Shown: positions 1 through 7,769 of the stretch, piece by piece
Layout: each line of letters begins with the position of its first letter
Position numbering within the stretch: the stretch's first letter is position 1
NCBI RefSeq assembly: GCF_022024055.1
Contig: NZ_CP091788.1
Coordinates: forward strand, 1,550,001-1,614,000
Source: Prevotella sp. E2-28
Lineage (GTDB): Bacteria; Bacteroidota; Bacteroidia; Bacteroidales; Bacteroidaceae
DNA length: 64,000 bases
Direction of reading: 5' to 3'
Notes under the pieces: generated by a model
Told to the model about the DNA's origin: nothing
Seen by the model: only the letters and a program-made list of their open reading frames with translations
The model's database searches: none
Made by a program: the position numbers and the translations under genes

Positions 1-2
1 GG

Positions 3-311
3 GATTCTTTTATTAATGGTGCTGTTGATACCAACAACATAGAGGAACAGTTCAAAGAGTTAAAAAAGTCGTTGGATTATAATGATGAATGGGCTGCGAG
101 GGTAGATGCTCTGCATGATAAGGTGAACGAAATAAACAAAAAAGTCCCCCCAATAAGGAGTGATGAGGAGTTTGGAAATATGCTCAAAACTGTTGGCTAT
201 ATGATGAACAAAGGCAGAGAGATGAATGATAAGATTAAATCTGTCATCGATGAGATAGAGAAGTATATGGACGAGGTACAGAATGATATGGCAGGAGAAG
301 AGAATGTATGA
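3..311 (+). CDS. C-terminal part of an unrecognised coiled-coil protein (5' cut by window edge)
   Basis: The frame is open from the first bases of the window to a TGA, so the N-terminus lies outside. About 102 residues are visible. They are rich in Glu, Lys and Asp with heptad-like spacing (stretches around DALHDKVNEINKKV and MNDKIKSVIDEIEKYMDEV), which suggests an alpha-helical coiled coil. No catalytic motif is visible and I do not recognise the family. Its stop overlaps the ATG of the next reading frame (ATGA), so the two were probably co-transcribed and translationally coupled. An internal TTG could be taken as a start, but the upstream frame is open and reads as protein, so a longer gene is more likely. 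Confidence 0.55.
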   Translation, partial: DSFINGAVDTNNIEEQFKELKKSLDYNDEWAARVDALHDKVNEINKKVPPIRSDEEFGNMLKTVGYMMNKGREMNDKIKSVIDEIEKYMDEVQNDMAGEENV

Positions 312-536
312 CGCAGGAGGAGAGGTGGATGGCAAGATATAATGAGGTGATGGGGTTCTTGGAGGAGAACCATAGGAATCCTTTGAAGCATCGGATAGAG
401 GAGCATGATATGCTTAATTGGGTGAAGGCCAATAGGAAGCCTTGAATGCTGGGACGATGAAGCCGGAAAGGGTGGGGAAGTTCAGAAATCTCTTGGATTT
501 AATGGAACAGTACAAACGAAAGAATCAGTATGAATA
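308..536 (+). pseudogene. Helicase-associated-type small protein, frameshifted
   Basis: From the ATG at 308 the frame reads MTQEERWMARYNEVMGFLEE and continues to WVKANRKP, ending in TGA at 443-445. Moving frame near base 440 restores a natural continuation (LNAGTMKPERVGKF to KRKNQYE) ending at TAG 534-536. The W..RYNEVMGF and LNWVKANRK pattern resembles the short helical repeat of helicase-associated domains, seen as stand-alone small proteins in Bacteroidales; that family link is from memory. The tail is homologous to bases 9148-9267, where the corresponding codons AAG GCG CTT AAT are in frame, so one base is missing here. A sequencing error cannot be excluded. Confidence 0.55.
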
Positions 537-658
537 GAGGGAAGTAAAGGTTAAGGGTTAAAGGAAGAAGTAAGAACTAAGATGTAAGAACTAAGAAGGA
601 AGAGGGAAGATGGATGATGGAAGAGGGGATATGTAAGAGGATGATGTATGATGGTTCT

Positions 659-721
659 TGGACTAGCCAAGCGGCAGAGCCGAGCGAATTTTTAATGTTT
701 AATCTTTAATGTTTAATGTAA
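659..721. repeat. GCCGAGCG-type dispersed repeat and heptamer run
   Basis: The stretch between the small pseudogene and hicB contains AAGCGGCAGAGCCGAGCGA (from about 668), a motif found again inside sod, inside the AlkD-like gene, near 17,730 and near 22,205. It is followed by TTTAATGTTTAATCTTTAATG-type heptamers. Upstream (540-650) the DNA is purine-rich, low-complexity sequence. I see no gene in 537-760. Confidence 0.6.
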
Positions 722-760
722 GAGGTGAGGTCTGAGGTGCGAAAGACATGAATAGATAAG

Positions 761-794
761 AAAGACGCTGAAAGTACAGGCTTTCAGCGTCTTT
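761..794. terminator. 14-bp perfect hairpin downstream of hicB
   Basis: AAAGACGCTGAAAG and its exact complement flank a 6-base loop, followed on the plus strand by a T-run. It lies immediately beyond the hicB stop codon and probably ends hicAB transcription. The T-run orientation also fits termination of plus-strand transcripts. Confidence 0.75.
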
Positions 795-798
795 CTTT

Positions 799-1203
799 TT
801 ATATAAAGCGTACTAGACTCAGCTCCTTTGCAAAGTTTTGAATGGAGGTCTGAATCTTTTGTTTGGTCTTGTCTGAGGGGATACGATGACCTGTAACGTA
901 ATGACTTAACTGGCCTTGATTCACGCCAGTGATTCTTGACAATCCCGCAAGAGAGAATGCCTTGCAATAATAGGAAAGGAATGAAGCCATGTCGTACTCA
1001 TATGCAAATTCTACTTCTTCAAAGTCTTTTCCTTCTTCTGCATAGTAGCGTTTCATGTCATCATAATTCATCTTGAAGGAATTGATAGCTTCCTCCGCAT
1101 TTTTTCCTGTGCCTGTGATCAAATAGCTCATATCATCTGCGTCCATATATACACTATATGTCCCGTCACCGGCACGTTCGATGATAGCTTTCACTTTTCT
1201 CAT
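799..1203 (-). CDS. hicB: HicB-family antitoxin with C-terminal helix-turn-helix
   Basis: This 134-residue protein starts with the HicB partial RNase H-like fold: VKAIIERAGDGTYSVYM, then a Gly-rich turn and the helix NAEEAINSFK. The C-terminal half (about 85-125) is an XRE-like helix-turn-helix, with SLAGLSRITGVNQGQLSHYVTG as the likely recognition segment. In the family, the N-terminal domain neutralises HicA and the HTH binds the operon promoter. It lies 65 bases downstream of hicA on the same strand, the usual hicA-hicB order, so the pair should be co-transcribed from the promoter upstream of hicA and autorepressed. The link to HicA makes the call secure. Confidence 0.87.
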   Translation of the reverse strand: MRKVKAIIERAGDGTYSVYMDADDMSYLITGTGKNAEEAINSFKMNYDDMKRYYAEEGKDFEEVEFAYEYDMASFLSYYCKAFSLAGLSRITGVNQGQLSHYVTGHRIPSDKTKQKIQTSIQNFAKELSLVRFI

Positions 1204-1268
1204 AATAGTAGTTTTGTGCTTCGGATTGATTCCTCAGCGTTTTACAATAATGAATTGAAGTTGTCTCG

Positions 1269-1457
1269 TTATTTAAGGCCTGCTGCTTTTAGGATTGCAT
1301 TTAAAGTACCTGTTGCTACTTCTTCACTTCCGTGATTACTCATTTTGAAGTCTTTTCCTGTTATTGGACTGTGCCAGATGGGATGTCCTGCCATTTGTTT
1401 TCCTGTATCGAAGCAACCAGCCTTCCTTATTTTCTTTTCTAACTCACTATATTTCAT
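1269..1457 (-). CDS. hicA: HicA-family mRNA interferase toxin
   Basis: The product has 62 residues, the usual size for HicA (dsRBD-like fold). It shows the amphipathic N-terminal helix MKYSELEKKIRKAGC, a central GHPIWHSPITGK segment carrying the expected catalytic His region, and the conserved end GTLNAILKAAGL, which matches the family's GTLxxILKxAGL. HicA toxins cleave mRNA when freed from HicB. It is the first gene of a two-gene operon, behind a clear Bacteroidales promoter. Its place in an accessory island beside a putative defence operon suggests island maintenance or anti-phage function, which is inference. Confidence 0.88.
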   Translation of the reverse strand: MKYSELEKKIRKAGCFDTGKQMAGHPIWHSPITGKDFKMSNHGSEEVATGTLNAILKAAGLK

Positions 1458-1476
1458 TTAAAGTTTATATTTGCTT

Positions 1477-1508
1477 GCAAAGATATTAATTTTAATATCA
1501 AATTACAA
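1477..1508 (-). promoter_or_regulatory. hicAB promoter
   Basis: On the minus strand a TATCTTTG box (1485 to 1478) matches the Bacteroidales -7 consensus TAnnTTTG. A TTG lies about 20 bases further upstream (1508-1506). The box is about 20 bases before the hicA ATG, leaving a very short leader. Confidence 0.65.
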
Positions 1509-1659
1509 CTTTTATGTGTTTTATATTGTTCTGATTAACATCGTTTAACTAATTACGCAGAATTTTGTGTTATCAATAACCTCTGGATATTTATTTTTTA
1601 GCGTAAATACGCATTTTTCGTTTATGAGAAGAGATGGGGGAAGGGGGAGATGGCGGATG

Positions 1660-1727
1660 GCTGATGTTGGATGTATGATGGTTAAGGGTTCATGGTTAAA
1701 GGTTAAAGGTTAATGGTTCATGTTTAA
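1660..1727. repeat. Low-complexity direct repeats (GATGGC/GGTTAAA/TTTAATG type)
   Basis: Short imperfect repeats such as GGTTAAAGGTTAAAGGTTAATGG sit between hicA and the PRTase operon. They belong to the same class of dispersed short repeats seen at other gene boundaries in the window. No coding sequence is visible here. Confidence 0.5.
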
Positions 1728-1780
1728 TGTAAGAGGATGATGGAGGATGGCTGATGTGTGCCCTTTGAGATATGATATTG

Positions 1781-1814
1781 ACAGCTGCGATTCGGAAGAG
1801 TTGCAGCTGTTTTT
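1781..1814 (+). terminator. Hairpin with T-run (ACAGCTGC / GCAGCTGT)
   Basis: An 8-bp perfect stem with a 14-base loop is followed directly by TTTTT on the plus strand. It has the form of an intrinsic terminator, yet no clear plus-strand gene lies just upstream, so it may be the relic of a lost gene. Confidence 0.5.
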
Positions 1815-1858
1815 ATGTTAAAAATGTGCAACGATGATGAAGTATCTAAGGAATTTCG

Positions 1859-2014
1859 TATATTTGCGTTCAGAAAGTGACCTGCGCAAAATCACAGGAG
1901 CTTCAGTCTAAATCATAAAACAACTGGAAATCAGCGTGATATGATGGTGGCGAAACCTAAAACGAAATACCTTGGACACCACACAACAATGTGTGGTGAC
2001 CCCAAGATTTGGGG
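1859..2014 (+). other. Possible promoter followed by a structured transcript
   Basis: A TATATTTG box at 1859-1866 resembles a Bacteroidales -7 element, although a matching upstream TTG is not obvious. About 110 bases downstream two perfect hairpins follow each other: CACCACACA/TGTGTGGTG (1977-1998) and CCCCAA/TTGGGG (2000-2014). A short frame from 1941 overlaps them but resembles no protein I know. It may be a small RNA or the long leader of the operon that starts at 2248. The rest of 1458-2247 shows no convincing gene. Confidence 0.3.
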
Positions 2015-2247
2015 CAGAGGGAAAGAGATGGCTGAGGGATGATGTAGGATGTATGATGTATGAAAAGAGGACAGAAGCCTTGCGTGATGAACTACTGGTT
2101 AATATGGATTTCCATTAATGTTGCAAAATCGAAATGATGATGCCGAGGCTGATGAAGAAGGTGGAGGGAGAATGAAGAGTATGAGATAAAGGCCCCACGG
2201 AAAGCCGTAGGGAGTGGTGGTGATACAATAACTAAATATAAAAGCTT

Positions 2248-3165
2248 ATGGATAATTTGAATTTTATCCAAGAAGAGGATAAGGAGGCTGTGGAGACATA
2301 TGTGGAAAGTGTGTTCTCCAGGAGCGAGAAGTTCATAGATATGGGTATATGGCACGGTATAGATAAGGTGAATTTGAGGGCATGGAGGAATAATTTTACG
2401 ACAGTAGATGAACGTTATTTCGCAGCATTAGTACTCGATAATTTGACTTACCGAACAGAAGACCATGTAAAATCAATGTTAATTGACCTTTTTACAATCG
2501 GTATACCTAACGCTTTTAGGCTGAGTGGTGACGAAATGTACAATACAATGAGGTACTCGTTATCGCTATTAAAGAACTGCAAGGATATACCTTTAAGGAT
2601 TGTAAATACTAATCATACATCTACGCAAAGTAGTGGCTACTATGCATTTATTCTCAACCATGTGATGGGGTTCCATCGAGATTATTTCTGCGATCTTGAT
2701 GAAATAGGAGAGCATTATAAAAAAGGAATAAGACATTTTATACTGATTGACGATATTATATGTTCTGGTGAACAAATAGATACAGTACTAAAGCAGATAG
2801 ATTTCCAGAAATATCAAGATGCCGGTTTCTATATTGCTGCATGTGCAATTCATGATGATGGAATGACGCTTTTGGATGAAAAATATCCACACGTGAAATA
2901 TGCATGCGCTGAGCATCTTACGAAAAATGTTTCTTTCTTGGACGGTGTTGATTATAGCTTCCCAGTAACTTGTACCCGTGACATATTGGATGAATTTTAC
3001 AAAAATATGTTGAAGGAAAAGGGCTTCGGAGCAAGAAAACCATATGGAATCATCGGAATGGGGTTGAACTATGCTTTTGACAAGAGTGTACCAAACGATT
3101 GTATTGCAGTATTACACTTGCACAATAAGCAATTTAATGGATTATTGAAAAAAAGAGGATCATAA
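2248..3165 (+). CDS. Phosphoribosyltransferase-like (PRTase-CE type) protein
   Basis: The 305-residue protein carries, at residues 163-176, a hydrophobic strand then DD and a small-residue turn (HFILIDDIICSGEQ). This matches the PRPP-binding signature of type I phosphoribosyltransferases, normally a strand followed by DDxxxTGxT. Cys-Ser replaces the usual Thr, so catalysis is uncertain. The N-terminal half (1-110) is helical and unrecognised. A PRTase-like domain coupled to an ORC/CDC6-type ATPase is, as I recall, described computationally as a conflict-system pair. It is the first gene of the operon and is separated from the ATPase gene by a single base. The product may make, bind or sense a nucleotide; that is inference. 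No signal peptide or membrane segment is present. Confidence 0.7.
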   Translation: MDNLNFIQEEDKEAVETYVESVFSRSEKFIDMGIWHGIDKVNLRAWRNNFTTVDERYFAALVLDNLTYRTEDHVKSMLIDLFTIGIPNAFRLSGDEMYNTMRYSLSLLKNCKDIPLRIVNTNHTSTQSSGYYAFILNHVMGFHRDYFCDLDEIGEHYKKGIRHFILIDDIICSGEQIDTVLKQIDFQKYQDAGFYIAACAIHDDGMTLLDEKYPHVKYACAEHLTKNVSFLDGVDYSFPVTCTRDILDEFYKNMLKEKGFGARKPYGIIGMGLNYAFDKSVPNDCIAVLHLHNKQFNGLLKKRGS

Positions 3166-3166
3166 T

Positions 3167-5077
3167 ATGGACGATAGAGATTTTGCAAGAAACAGGGCAG
3201 AAGAATACGGCTATGATGTATGGGAGTCATTCATCGTTCCGCCATTTTATCGTGAAATTGAAAGCCTTCGAACCAATAAACCCCTAATAGTTGAGGGTGG
3301 AAGAGGAAGCGGAAAGACCATGCTTCTTCGATATTGGTGCCATCAGACTCAGTTCTCTGAAAGTAGAACAGAGATACCTGATTCGGCCCTTAAAAAAATT
3401 GGTATCTATTGGAAAATGGATACTCAGTTTGCTGCTTTCATGTTGTTTCGTAACTATGATGAAGAAATATGGAATCGTGCCTTTAGTTATTGGAGTGTAT
3501 TAACGATCTCATTATCCATCTTAGATTCTTTAAAGAGTGTTGCCATGTCGCATTATCCTAGGTTTAATAAAGAGAATCTTGATGAAATGAGGTTTTCGGG
3601 ACTTAATGGCTATGATGAGAATATTCCTGAATCATATAATGAGCTTATAGCCTACTTAACAAAAAGACGGCAGCATTTTGAAAGTTGGGTTAATAGCATT
3701 CCATCGCCACCTACCTTTAATTTCCTACCATACGAATTTATAGTGGACTTGGCAAATTGTATCAAAAAGGGGCATGAAGTTTTTAAAGAGACCGTATTTG
3801 ATATATTCATCGATGAGTATGAGAACCTTCAGGTTAATCAGATGCATATTATTAATACAAGAATAAAGCATAGTGAAATCCCCATTATATACAACGTTGC
3901 GATGAAACGCAATGCTCTTGTAACTCCAGAAACACTAGGAAATGAGAGTATAGTGGTAGTGAATGATTATAGAAAAATCCAGCTTGACGAGTTGGTCGAA
4001 GAGCATTTTAAGGTATTTGCACCTGAAATTTTCTTATGGAAACTAAAGAAAGACAAGGAAGTCCCTACGTTAGTCGAAAAAGAAGAGCTATTCAGCTATG
4101 ATGATGCTGTATTTGAGAAACGAAAGTCCGAAAAGTATCGCAGGGATTTGGGAAGATGTATGAATACAATATTCCCTGGTATGACTGAAAAAGAGGTAGC
4201 TGCACTTATGTTAGAGGACTCAGTGTTTAAAAACAGAATTGCTGCTGAACTTAGGAAAAGACATATACAGGATCAAGATGTAGAAACGATTATGAACTCC
4301 AAGCCTGAGTGTGTTGTCGTTTTCCCCTCCCTGTTGGAGCGCGCAAGTTTCAATCTTGAAGATACCTTGATGGAGCTTGCAAAATATAATGAGGGTAAAA
4401 AGTCTAAGTTTGATGATATCATACATAATAGTTTGTTCGGTTGCATTCTATATCAATATGGATCTTTGAATCGAACATGCCCATTGTATGCAGGGTTTGG
4501 TAGCTTTATTACTATGTCAAAAGATAATTTGCGCCATTTCTTAGAACTTTGTTATCATTCATATTTACGAAAAGGACAAAATGAAAATGTAAGCATAGCC
4601 ACTCAGTGCATTACTGTTAAAATGGTTAGTGAGGATATGGTTTCAGAAATCAAATCTTTAGGAAGACGAAGCAATGAGCTTTATACTTTTGCTCTTCGAT
4701 TAGGATCTTTATTTGAAACTTCAAGAAAAAAGCCTTCCCAGAGTGAACCAGAACAAAACCAATTCAATATTGTAGGCCCTCTTCAGAGTAATGATACAGA
4801 GTCCTTACTTCGTGAACTTGTAAAGTGGTCGGTGCTTTATGAATCTAAACTGACAAAGCAGAAAGCTGACGAGAATGGTGTTGAATATCTATTTAACCCA
4901 ATTTATGCGCCATATTTTGGTATTAGTTATCGAAAAAAGAGAAGAGTTCCTTTTTCTATGAAAGACTTTGAGATCTTGGCTTTTGGCGATGAACTTAAAT
5001 ATAAGAGTCTGGTATTAAGAAAGACAAAATTTAATGGTGATGAATATTCTAGAGAACGAAGCCTTTTCGACCTTTGA
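3167..5077 (+). CDS. ORC/CDC6-like AAA ATPase
   Basis: The protein has 636 residues. Walker A is clear at 44-51 (GGRGSGKT, followed by MLLRYW), and Walker B is FDIFIDEY at 211-218. A sensor-1-like strand, PIIYNVAMKRN, lies at about 239-249. The GSGKTxLLRYW start and DEYEN Walker B suit the ORC/CDC6-like STAND/AAA group found in bacterial conflict systems. A long C-terminal part (270-636) has no motif I recognise and could bind DNA or partner proteins. The gene begins one base after the upstream PRTase gene and its 3' end overlaps the next gene by 44 bases, so the four genes are probably one transcript. The likely role is an NTP-driven switch or loader that senses invading DNA. Confidence 0.75.
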   Translation: MDDRDFARNRAEEYGYDVWESFIVPPFYREIESLRTNKPLIVEGGRGSGKTMLLRYWCHQTQFSESRTEIPDSALKKIGIYWKMDTQFAAFMLFRNYDEEIWNRAFSYWSVLTISLSILDSLKSVAMSHYPRFNKENLDEMRFSGLNGYDENIPESYNELIAYLTKRRQHFESWVNSIPSPPTFNFLPYEFIVDLANCIKKGHEVFKETVFDIFIDEYENLQVNQMHIINTRIKHSEIPIIYNVAMKRNALVTPETLGNESIVVVNDYRKIQLDELVEEHFKVFAPEIFLWKLKKDKEVPTLVEKEELFSYDDAVFEKRKSEKYRRDLGRCMNTIFPGMTEKEVAALMLEDSVFKNRIAAELRKRHIQDQDVETIMNSKPECVVVFPSLLERASFNLEDTLMELAKYNEGKKSKFDDIIHNSLFGCILYQYGSLNRTCPLYAGFGSFITMSKDNLRHFLELCYHSYLRKGQNENVSIATQCITVKMVSEDMVSEIKSLGRRSNELYTFALRLGSLFETSRKKPSQSEPEQNQFNIVGPLQSNDTESLLRELVKWSVLYESKLTKQKADENGVEYLFNPIYAPYFGISYRKKRRVPFSMKDFEILAFGDELKYKSLVLRKTKFNGDEYSRERSLFDL

Positions 5078-5972
5078 CATAGAAATGCTACATGGTGATG
5101 ACATTTCAAAGGTTGATGTCAGTGCAGACTTGAAATTTTCAATAGTAGGGCCCACCATAGATGAGCGCTGTGGTTTCTGTCTGGAATATCTTGACGGAAA
5201 GACCAAGGTGTATAGAGTTGAATATGATTCAACTAATTTCGTTTTGCGTATCAATAATACTCAAATACAGATCAATGAGTTGCCAGAATTTATAAAAGAT
5301 GAAGGATGGACAAATGATTCAATAATAATAGATGCAACTTCAGTCAATGTTGTGGAACTATTATTATTGATTGATGCTTTTGAAAAGACAGAAGTCCGTA
5401 GATTTGAGGTATTATATGCAGAGCCCAAGAATTATGTCCCACAAGGAACACGTCCGAGAAATCGGAGGGACTTTAAACTCTCTGAGAAATATGATGGATA
5501 TAAGGGCGTACCCATGTTTAGTAAAATGACACGTGAGGCTGATGCCAAGGTGTTTTGTTGTGGTTATGAAGCTGCAAGAATTCAAAATGCAATAGAGACG
5601 CTACCAATTGGAACTTCTGATACATATTTGCTATTTGGAATGCCTCCCTTCTATGTGGGATGGGATATGAACGCATATTATAATCACATAAATTTTCTAG
5701 TTAAAGAAAATCTTCACAATATTTCTTATTGTGGAGCCACCAACCCTCTATCGGTAATGATGCGTTTGCTCGACATCTATAAGACACTACTGCCAGATCA
5801 AAATATGTTTATTGCACCTGTTGGTACCAAGCCGATGAGTCTTGCTGTTTGCCTGTTCCTTGTTAAGATGGCGTCGTCGAACAAATGTGCACTTTTGTTT
5901 GATCACCCTGAAAAAAGTGCAGCTCGTTCGAAAGAGGTTGGTGAAGTGAATCTTTATAGAATCCAATTATGA
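5034..5972 (+). CDS. Unrecognised defence-operon protein, two Rossmann-like halves
   Basis: I do not recognise this family. The 312-residue product has an N-terminal alternating strand/helix region ending in IIIDATSVNVVELLLLIDAF. The C-terminal half contains FCCGYEAARIQNAIETL, YLLFGMPPFYVGW, and a Gly/Pro loop MFIAPVGTKPMSLAVCLF, then ALLFDHPEKSAARS. Repeated hydrophobic strand, glycine turn, helix suggests a Rossmann-like nucleotide or ligand binding fold. It could be a sensor or effector working with the PRTase-like protein. Two close ATGs exist, at 5034 and 5040; both overlap the ATPase gene. Its TGA overlaps the ATG of the methyltransferase gene (ATGA), a strong sign of coupled translation. 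Confidence 0.6.
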   Translation: MVMNILENEAFSTFDIEMLHGDDISKVDVSADLKFSIVGPTIDERCGFCLEYLDGKTKVYRVEYDSTNFVLRINNTQIQINELPEFIKDEGWTNDSIIIDATSVNVVELLLLIDAFEKTEVRRFEVLYAEPKNYVPQGTRPRNRRDFKLSEKYDGYKGVPMFSKMTREADAKVFCCGYEAARIQNAIETLPIGTSDTYLLFGMPPFYVGWDMNAYYNHINFLVKENLHNISYCGATNPLSVMMRLLDIYKTLLPDQNMFIAPVGTKPMSLAVCLFLVKMASSNKCALLFDHPEKSAARSKEVGEVNLYRIQL

Positions 5973-7147
5973 GAATATCATTGTCTCAATACTATACAAC
6001 CCCAGAGGTCTCAAATCTTTTTGCGAGCCTTATAGATTTTTCAAATGTGGAAAGCGTAATAGATTTAGGTGCTGGTGAAGGAGCTTTAGTAAATGAGGTA
6101 TACAAAGAATTAAAGAAGAAAGCAACCTATGTGGTGGCTGATATAGACAAAACTAATTGTCTAAAATTGAAAGATAATAAGGAATATAAGGTTTATAATA
6201 TTGATTGTACTAACCAGAATCTTTCTCAACGACTCCATTGTAAATACAGCACCATTGATATGGCTGTATGCAATCCTCCTTATGGAATCTTAGATAATAC
6301 CGATTTTTATACGAAACTTTTAGATAATCTGCATCTTGGATATTATGGAGGGTGTAAGTCTATATCATCAGATTTAATATTCCTGGCATATAATCTTCTC
6401 TTTTTACGAGAGAATGGAGTTTTGGCAATCATTTTACCTAATGGAGCACTGTCGGGGGAGAGGTATAAAAAGTTTAGAGAAGGATTGTTTAGTTACTATA
6501 CTGTAGAGCAAATAGTAGAACTGCCGGAGAAAGCTTTTGATTATACCGAGGCCAAAACGGGTATTTTTGTTATAAGAAAAAAACGCCCAGACAACTCATT
6601 AATTCAGCTCAATCGCTACGTTAATGGTCAATTAGGGGAACCAATATTCAAAGATTCTAGTCTTTTGTATAATCGAATTGATTTCAGAGAAAGCCGTCCT
6701 CTGGTAAATGTTGCTATCGCTGGAGAGGCTAAAATAGAGATAAGAAGAGGCAAGTTTACGCATAAGTATTTGAAAGAATCGAAATCGCTGTACTTTCACA
6801 CTACACATTTTAAAACATCGGATGGATGTTTTAGAGGTGAGTATGATGATAAAATAAGTGTTGCTTCGAAGAATTCATTTCTAATGGCTCGTGTAGGAAA
6901 AAGATGCGTAGGGAAAGTTTTATTGGTGAAGGATGGGAATATAAGGTACAGTGATTGTGTGTATAATATTATAGTCCCGAAAAAGTATATCAGTTGTTTC
7001 GTCTCTTATTTTGAGTCTACAGAATATAAAGAATGGATAAAAGACGTTGCTCATGGAATATGTTCTTTTGTAATGACAAAAGGCGATGTCGAAGAAATGC
7101 TTCTGAGAAAGATTGCTGAATTTCGGGGACCGGGGGGACAGGACTGA
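5969..7147 (+). CDS. N6-adenine DNA methyltransferase
   Basis: The 392-residue protein has the SAM-binding motif I VIDLGAGEG (30-38), an acidic residue after the second strand (VVADID, about 55-60), and the catalytic motif IV NPPY (102-105) of amino-methyltransferases of the gamma/HsdM-TaqI type. A following segment, ILPNGALSGERYKKFREGLF, is typical of HsdM-like enzymes. The C-terminal 180 residues probably recognise the target. No endonuclease gene is adjacent, so it may mark self DNA for the ATPase/PRTase system rather than serve a classical restriction pair. The TGA stop is supplied by the left end of the IS element; without the IS, translation would run only three more codons (LSQ). The last residues (RGPGGQD) look unlike a natural end. 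Confidence 0.85.
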   Translation: MRISLSQYYTTPEVSNLFASLIDFSNVESVIDLGAGEGALVNEVYKELKKKATYVVADIDKTNCLKLKDNKEYKVYNIDCTNQNLSQRLHCKYSTIDMAVCNPPYGILDNTDFYTKLLDNLHLGYYGGCKSISSDLIFLAYNLLFLRENGVLAIILPNGALSGERYKKFREGLFSYYTVEQIVELPEKAFDYTEAKTGIFVIRKKRPDNSLIQLNRYVNGQLGEPIFKDSSLLYNRIDFRESRPLVNVAIAGEAKIEIRRGKFTHKYLKESKSLYFHTTHFKTSDGCFRGEYDDKISVASKNSFLMARVGKRCVGKVLLVKDGNIRYSDCVYNIIVPKKYISCFVSYFESTEYKEWIKDVAHGICSFVMTKGDVEEMLLRKIAEFRGPGGQD

Positions 7148-7185
7148 AGTGAACCCAGAAAGTTGGACACAACTGAAAGGTTCAA

Positions 7186-7722
7186 ATGAAAAAAGAATTT
7201 AGTTTAGAAGAAAAGATGTCCGCAATTGGTTTTGTGTTCCAAGGCGAGTCAGCCCGTTCCGTGTCCCGTAGACTCCACTTAGGCCATCATATTCTATATG
7301 AGTGGATAGAGAGTTACAAACTCCTTGGCATTGAAGGTCTAAAATTCAAGCGGAAAAAGAAAAAGAGGCTCTCATATGAAGAAAAATGCAAAATTGTTCG
7401 CGAATATCAAGAAAGTGAATTAACTTTGTTCCAGCTTTCAGCTAAATATCAATTGTCAAGCTCGATAATTGGCAATTGGGTTAAATTGGTTGAGCGAAAT
7501 GGATTTGAAGCACTGGAATCTCGACGATCCAGGCATCTCCAAACTGGTGAGCATATGATTAAACGACTACCCAAAGAAGAGTACGAGAAGGAGAATGAGC
7601 GCCTTCGCAAGGAGAACGAACGCTTAAGGCTGGAGAATCTCCTGCTAAAAAAAGTGAGAGCCTTAGTCGAGGAAAGAGAAGCTCGAAACAGAGCGATTGG
7701 GCATGGGCCATCGAAGAACTAA
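7186..7722 (+). CDS. IS3-family transposase OrfA (helix-turn-helix and leucine-zipper part)
   Basis: The 178-residue protein carries two helix-turn-helix units, one near 10-45 (KMSAIGFVFQGESARSVSRR) and one near 65-100. A C-terminal Leu/Glu-rich coiled coil (KENERLRKENERLRLENLLL) is typical of IS150-like OrfA. It binds the terminal repeats and controls transposition. An A7G tract at 7647-7654 near its 3' end is a good -1 slippage site. The -1 frame is open through to orfB, giving an OrfAB fusion transposase. Confidence 0.92.
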   Translation: MKKEFSLEEKMSAIGFVFQGESARSVSRRLHLGHHILYEWIESYKLLGIEGLKFKRKKKKRLSYEEKCKIVREYQESELTLFQLSAKYQLSSSIIGNWVKLVERNGFEALESRRSRHLQTGEHMIKRLPKEEYEKENERLRKENERLRLENLLLKKVRALVEEREARNRAIGHGPSKN

Positions 7723-7769
7723 GGCGTAATGAGCATGCAGATTTAGCTGTCCTGCTGGAGCTCAAGAAG

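Noticed and set aside
1941..2042. Short ORF over the double hairpin
   Set aside because: Composition follows the palindromes and no protein family fits.
2055..2225. Small ORFs before the PRTase-like gene
   Set aside because: Frames of 15-30 codons are broken by stops and resemble nothing I know; coding cannot be supported.
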